A stretch of DNA of 64,000 nt from Psettodes erumei (Eukaryota > Chordata > Actinopteri > Pleuronectiformes > Psettodidae): assembly GCA_016785225.1 (NCBI GenBank), contig JAFBJZ010000512.1, forward strand, positions 3,013,001 to 3,077,000. The letters are read 5' to 3'. The position numbers and the translations under genes were made by a program. The notes under the pieces are model-generated. The model was not told the origin of the DNA. It did no database searches and saw nothing but the letters and a program-made list of their open reading frames with translations. This document shows positions 58,318 to 64,000 of the stretch, in pieces; position 1 is the stretch's first letter, and each line of letters opens with the position of its first letter.

Positions 58318-59954
58318 CTGTTGACATCCTCTGTAAAGAATAGATACATGTTATATTCACCCTTGGAATTTGATGCAAAATTCTAACACATAGAGATTTT
58401 TTCTTCAACCCTTAGTAGGAATGAGTAATATTTGTAATTCTTTGGTAGTATTTCCTTTGAGTAGTGTGAGAAGAAAGGTCAGAAGGCATCAGCTCAATCA
58501 GCCCTGCACTCAGCCCCTGCTGCAAGACAGTCGAAACGACTGCATTATACATTTTTAATTATTTTTTTTTAATGAGTAGTGAGTCAACAGACAATACGGG
58601 TGCTTTTCTTCAGTGATATTTTCCATCCCCTCCCTCTCCTGCCACCTACGGTAATGGTCTTGAAGATGTTCTCATCTGCATGTATCCCCAAGCAAAATTT
58701 ACTTTGCGTTCATTCTGAAAACAGTCATATCCCCCACACACAACACATGATCTCTTTTTGTTAATAGGATATAAAACTTAAGCTGCTGATGCAGTTTTAA
58801 AGAGATGCCTTTTATAGCAATTGCAGTTTTGGAAAAGGCAAACATTTTTACACTACTGGAATATGGCTGGTGGCCAGGGTGGATTTCCACTTAAATAGAC
58901 TCCTGTCCTACTATTAGACCCCCACAAAAACCCATGTGATTGAATTTAGTCCCCCCAGTGAGGCAGGCTGGTTGTAGTACTGATTTAAAAAGTGAGCACG
59001 AGACACAATTATGGAATTAACTCTGTATGCATCGTTTCTATCATCCTTGCATCACTGATATCGATTTATTTGCACGGTACATAGCTATTAGAAGCTGAAT
59101 GCCTTTATTATTGTGAAATGTGAGCAGTATATTTAACATTTTGATTGATTCCGCATTTCTAAACTCTTTCATCTCTGCAGATCAGTGGTCAATTCTCGTC
59201 AAGTCTCATGGCCAAATCTTGTAGGAGTTGGAGGCGTGTTTGGATGAAAAGCTACAAATTACATGAAGTTGCTACAGACAAATCAGATTTTTCGTGAATT
59301 TTCAGGATTTTCAAGGGAGACCAGCAATTTCAGCAGCCACATGCAATTTGCAAACTATACTGTGTCAATATAAAGTATAGAAACAGCAACGATGCTTCCC
59401 ACTCACTGGTGAGTTATCCTTCTGCTGAAAGTATACAGCACAACCTTCTGCATACACTGCACTGTGCTTCACTGTTCGTCCCGAGCATCTTTAAATTGTT
59501 TAACTGTTAGATGTGTGACGTTATAAAAGTGTAACTGGAGACAGAGAACAGGACAGAAGGACTGGTTTAAGACCAGGTCCAGGCCTGATTTTATTTTCTC
59601 TTTTGTGAGAGGCTGTTTTTTTCTACAAAGTGCTTGTGAAAAGGCCTGTTTGTAAAAGGGGCAGGTGTTTTTTTGCAGTCAAAAAGAAACAGCCTGAACG
59701 AGATGCTGACTGAAACAAATACAGAAAGTGAAATAAAAACAGCACTTTCTCAGTTAATTTAGGATTTGCTGTCTGCTTAAGAAGAACCAAAGACATGAAA
59801 TCTAAATATCTGTATTCAATTCTACGTCATTTTGGCAATTAATCATTCACATTTTGTGCCATAATTAACCAACTGAAAAGTCTCTTAACTGACAGATAAA
59901 ATCTTTAAAAAAAGAAGCCTTCACATACAAACTCATACACACCTTTACCAAGCA
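58318..59954. other. AT-rich unique sequence, no gene seen
   Basis: About 1.6 kb with no recognised gene or repeat family. Confidence 0.6.
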
Positions 59955-59978
59955 GTGTGTGTGTGTGTGTGTGTGTGT
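59955..59978. repeat. (TG)12 microsatellite
   Basis: A pure TG run. Confidence 0.97.
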
Positions 59979-60229
59979 ATGCTACTACAGCCACTCCAAT
60001 TAAAAAACATGGGCAGGGAAGAGGAATGTGCAGGTTTTTCCTCAGAGACCAGAGTCAATACAAACACTGAAGGACACGCTGATGCAGGCAAGGAGCTCAC
60101 TGCACTGATGCACATGCAATCGCACATACAAACACACACATGAATGAAGACGCGCACAAACAGTCAGCAAAACAAGTTAAAAACACAGAGACACAGTTTC
60201 TCAGACAACAGAGCCCATCAAGCCTGTTT
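59979..60229. other. Spacer rich in CA words
   Basis: Broken CACA words near 60117-60140. No gene is seen. Confidence 0.55.
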
Positions 60230-60560
60230 TTATTTATTCCTTTATTTTCTTGTGTCGTTTTTTTTTAATCTTTTCTTCTGCATCTTGTGACTGGCCTAAT
60301 TGAGTTGTAAATCATCAAAATAACAAGTTGATTTCATATTGAGATGTCAGAACATTTCTTGACAAAGCCGGGGGAAGGCGTAATTACAGAAGAAATTAAA
60401 AAATGTGCCCAAATGTGCTGTTGCAAACAGAAACAACAAACATATTACATTCCCCCTGCAGGCTACATCAACAATAAATGTACAGTAGGCTGCGTTCAAT
60501 AATAATGCATTTAATTAGCTATTCCATTCTTCAGTAGCTTCTTTGAATGGGTTTTATATT
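60230..60560. promoter_or_regulatory. Candidate conserved noncoding block
   Basis: CCTAATTGAG near 60295, GTAATTACAG near 60380 and GCATTTAATTAGC near 60507 lie in complex, repeat-free AT-leaning DNA. Several homeodomain words within 220 bases suggest a developmental element. Confidence 0.38.
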
Positions 60561-60711
60561 ATGGTTTAATTAGAGAAGAATATAAAATATATTTGAATTT
60601 GTTTTTTAGGGGTTTTTGTTTTTGCTTGTTTTTTTTCTCCAAAGTGTGTGTGCTTTCCGCTCAGTATTGATGGGAGCAGATGGTATCGGCAAGCTGCATC
60701 AGGGATAGGCG

Positions 60712-60714
<3 letters not shown>

Positions 60715-60744
<30 letters not shown>
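60715..60744. repeat. (GT)15 microsatellite
   Basis: A pure GT run. Confidence 0.97.
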
Positions 60745-60747
<3 letters not shown>

Positions 60748-60859
60748 CATGTGCATGTGGCAGGGCTAGTTTCAATTCATACTCTCCCTGCACCTTTGAT
60801 AGTCAAGTGGATTACACCTTGTGTTCAAACAGAAAGGGAGGAAAGAAAAGCAGCGGAAC

Positions 60860-61010
60860 ACAGGATGGAATTAGGAGGCTGCTTATAGGCCCTGATTCAT
60901 TTATTGTTAACTCCTTCCAGTTCATTAAGTCTAATCCCTGTTAGGACGGTGAGTAACAGAGGACCTGAATGGGCCCAGGCTGACCGAGGGGGACACATGT
61001 GCGCCTATTG
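60860..61010. promoter_or_regulatory. Candidate conserved noncoding block
   Basis: Complex sequence with CCTGATTCATTTATTG near 60890 and CATTAAGTCTAATCC near 60922. Repeat-free. Confidence 0.3.
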
Positions 61011-61274
61011 TGGAACTCTCTTGGGTTAATCCTAGTCCCCGTGGTGTGTTTGTGTGTTTGTGTGTGAGATGGGGGAGAAAGAGGGAGTCAGCTGGACAAA
61101 GGGGTGAGCACTTTTCTCTCGCTGGGTGCCCATACTCTGTCTGGGAGGGTGTTGAGTCCCACCCTCCACCCTGAGGGGGTTTTAAGCCCCCCCAAAGTCC
61201 CTGTGACAAGCGTGAAGCAGCCCTTTCCTTTTGTGAATCAATCTGGTGGGGCTCTTCGCGCCTCGCCTGGCCAG

Positions 61275-61299
61275 ACACACACACACACACACACACACA
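61275..61299. repeat. (AC)12 microsatellite
   Basis: A pure AC run. With GC-balanced DNA on its left it makes a His-Thr tail in a false frame. Confidence 0.97.
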
Positions 61300-62745
61300 T
61301 ACACACATAGAGGGTCACCGATGGCTGTGTTAATACAGATGTACATGCCAATAAGGCCTCTTAATCAGTACACAAGAGGGAGAGATTGACTTTTAAAGAA
61401 GACATACGGCCCTGCTTTCTTTCAACCCCAGTGGAGCAGTTCACTCTGTGCTGCGCTGACTCCTTCAATTTTCCCTGTACGGCTGACTCTGGATGAAAAC
61501 AAACATGAAGAAAGGGCTGAACAGGGGAGATAGGATCTGTAAACATACCATTTTATTTATGTTGTAAATTTCATTTACATTTGTTGTTCAAAGTGCTTTA
61601 CATTTCATTAAAAAACAAAAGGACAAGAAAAAAGAAGAGCAATTAATATCACAGTAAGAAATCAGTGTCAAATTAAACATGGTCAGATTAGGGCGATATT
61701 GTGGTTGTTGCAAATACAGCTTCCCTGTGTTTTCTTATGATTCAAGCAGCAGTCACCCAACCTTAGTCAGAAATATGTATGATAAGATCCTAGCGCTATC
61801 AGTGATTTATAGATAAGTAGCAGTATTCTAAACTAATACAGAGATTTGAGATGTAATATGCGTTCATATGTCTTTTGTTTTTGGCTGCATTCTTTGTACG
61901 TCATCATCTCTCTGTGTTTCACCATGGCTGCCATTAATTTGTTCGACAATGCGCTGGCATCTTGGTGTCTTCCTTGAAATTAGAGCAAGAGTAAAAGGAA
62001 AAATATAATAGTATCAGAACAACATGTATGCTCATCATTACATTTTCATTTCATACAGAGCATAGATTGAATGGTTAGACTGAATGGTTAGTTTGATCTA
62101 GGTTTTGAGAGCAGAGAACAGAGGGGTTTTTTAAAATTCCCCAATAGGGCAAAAGGCCTGATTTCAACCCATTTTAATATTGTCATCACATTTTCTTTTC
62201 AGGACTATTCTGGACTTATACTGTATATAACATACGCTTTGTACAAAAAAAGAAACAAAATAAAGAACAAAATTGGCAAGCACTGAAGAAAATGTATTTT
62301 TAGTGATTATATATAAGGAAACACTTAAAATATCTTTATTCAAGGAGAAAATGTAGCAGATTGAGATAATCAGATAGTGAACAAAAACCATAACACCCCA
62401 TTTAACTGTCAAACCATAAAGCATAATGACCTGGAGCACAAAATAGTATTACAATACTTTCTATTTGAAAATGTATTATAATAGATGTGTGAGTGAGTAC
62501 GGAAGCTCACAAAATCTCACTTGATATAAAAGCACCGAGTGATGCGTACATATTATTATATGTTGGCTAGGTTGGAAAGTGAGAGCACCCAAAACCTTAG
62601 GAAAAAACTTTCCAGACTGTTGTCAGTGAAGAATGAGACGGGAACAGTGAGTTTTCATTTTTATCTTTAGACAGACAAATATACAATGCAGTGTCCTGCA
62701 CAGTTTATAAAAGAACCAAAGCCAATGAAAGTGAAACACAAGTTA
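61300..62745. other. AT-rich sequence, possible weak repeat, no gene seen
   Basis: The CAAAGTGCTTTACAT word near 61589 followed by A-rich text resembles a dispersed fish repeat, but the match is short. The rest is AT-rich and unique. Confidence 0.5.
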
Positions 62746-62749
62746 CTGT

Positions 62750-63330
62750 AATCAGAAGTCTTAATTTATTACTTTTCTGGGGCGAGCGCAATTGAACATT
62801 GAGGAAAAAAGTGCCCTGAGGCAAAGCAATCAAGCCTAAAACTATGGTGCCACATTGACACAAATGCCTCTGTATCACAATGAATCAAGTTGGACAATAG
62901 GACCACAATGGCCCCTAGATTAGCGTCTATTACTCAGATGCATTAGTGCCTCATGCCCACATTAAGAATCCTCGTTTAACACCGTTCAAGGGGCGGTCCA
63001 GAAATCCCCAAGTTTCTAAATTGGAATTTCATTCCCCCAGGTACTTCTGCTCATATGAGAAAAGTTGGAATGCATTTGATCTGTCCTAATTTCAATTAAT
63101 TAGCGACAATGGTTGCTTGGGGAGTCCCACAGGACAGAGGGAAAAATGGGCTGAAGGGAAGCGAGCATCAGAAAAGTGATGGGAGAAGTGGCATCAATAA
63201 ACTGTTAGAGGCTCATTAGCAGGCTAAATAGCTCTCCCAAAGTCACGACACTTTAACACAGGACCTGGTGCCTAATTACTGGCCATAGTATCCATTACAG
63301 GCCCCTCCTCTGCTCCCCTCCCTACATTCC
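62750..63330. promoter_or_regulatory. Strong candidate conserved noncoding block
   Basis: Nearly 600 bases without any simple repeat or open frame of note. TAATTTCAATTAATTAG at about 63087-63103 includes TAATTA at 63097-63102 and is followed at once by a SOX-like ACAATGG at 63106-63112. TAATTA recurs at 63273-63278. This is the longest uniformly complex island in the window and the best enhancer candidate by eye. Confidence 0.45.
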
Positions 63331-64000
63331 TCTTTCTTTTTATTCCACCCATCTCGGCCACAGTGGAATCAGCCTGTTAATGATTGCTCTACAGAGCGAG
63401 ATTAGAGGGCCATTGTAGTGGGGGTGAGTGCGAGTGTGGCAGCCAACACAAGGAAGTGAATGTGTAACTTGTCTGTGTTGATTAAAGCGTTCAGGGATGT
63501 AAAAGTACCAAAAGTGCATCCTTGAGTTAACCAACGCTCCAACCCTGCCAGACCCACCTGTGGTCCATCCTTTATACACATGCATGACCACTGTTGAAAT
63601 GCACAAAAGGTCATGTTATATTATAGGCAAGAACCCACACTATGTGGATGTGTTACTAAAATGATGTGAAGGACCATGGAAATAGTTGCATTTGATATCA
63701 TTTTAAAGCCAGAAAATCATCACACCTGGAATATTTCTCTCAACATGATCAGTATATTGCATAAAAAACTTGCCAAATAATATAAATATGGAGCATGTAT
63801 AACATTGGCACAAACCTTGGAAAAATGTGTTAAAGTGAAAGAAAAATCTTAAATAGAAAAAACTGAATATAATAATCTTACCAAAAGTAAAAATAGGCAA
63901 CCCATTTTTACAGACAGTATAGCTTTGCTGCTGCTGTGGATAATTTTAACACTAAGTATTTATATGTGATAACAGTTACATCTGATGCAGATGACATTTT
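63331..64000. other. Unique noncoding sequence, no gene seen
   Basis: The first 150 bases may extend the preceding island. The rest is AT-rich up to the window end. Confidence 0.55.

Overview
The window looks like a stretch of vertebrate nuclear DNA, most likely from a ray-finned (teleost) fish. The grounds are long, frequent (CA)n/(TG)n arrays, decayed Tc1-type transposons whose wording matches fish copies, a LINE 3' tail ending in TTGAC repeats, several dispersed repeats of a kind common in fish, and no sign of Alu, L1 or MIR. The species assignment is an inference from repeats only.

No protein-coding gene is annotated. None of the open frames reads as a protein family, apart from fragments inside dead transposons. 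The longest frame (12843-13745, about 300 codons) is produced by CA/TG arrays, read as His-Thr or Val-Cys repeats, and by pyrimidine-rich DNA. Many of the other longer frames have the same origin. No tRNA, rRNA or known microRNA was recognised.

The layout is that of a gene desert or a very large intron. Islands of complex, balanced-composition DNA with homeodomain (TAATTA), POU-octamer (ATGCAAAT), SOX-like and GATA motifs alternate with AT-rich unique sequence, microsatellites and a few transposon relics. This pattern is typical of the regulatory landscape around a developmental transcription-factor gene. The strongest islands by eye are 9370-10640, 16550-18060, 19600-20150, 27700-28130, 30170-30790, 31890-32130, 37550-39990, 40760-42240, 43880-44720, 49120-49560, 51940-52260, 55250-55590, 56800-57330, 60230-61010 and 62750-63330. 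Conservation was not measured, so each is a candidate only.

The mobile DNA comprises three Tc1/mariner relics (18300-18466, 21409-21700 and 44862-45532, the last internally deleted), a LINE 3' tail (41290-41452), and four dispersed-repeat relics of unassigned class (6580-6860, 29140-29545, 34020-34345, 50200-50460).

The most unusual items are a 103-bp cluster of three consecutive near-perfect hairpins (28623-28725), a four-core GATA array (19714-19740), a perfect RFX-type palindrome beside a G-quadruplex-prone run (26467-26502), a palindromic paired-homeodomain dimer site (52142-52156), a possible 30-nt microexon (50740-50769), and a TATA/CCAAT core promoter with a following splice donor (55380-55520).
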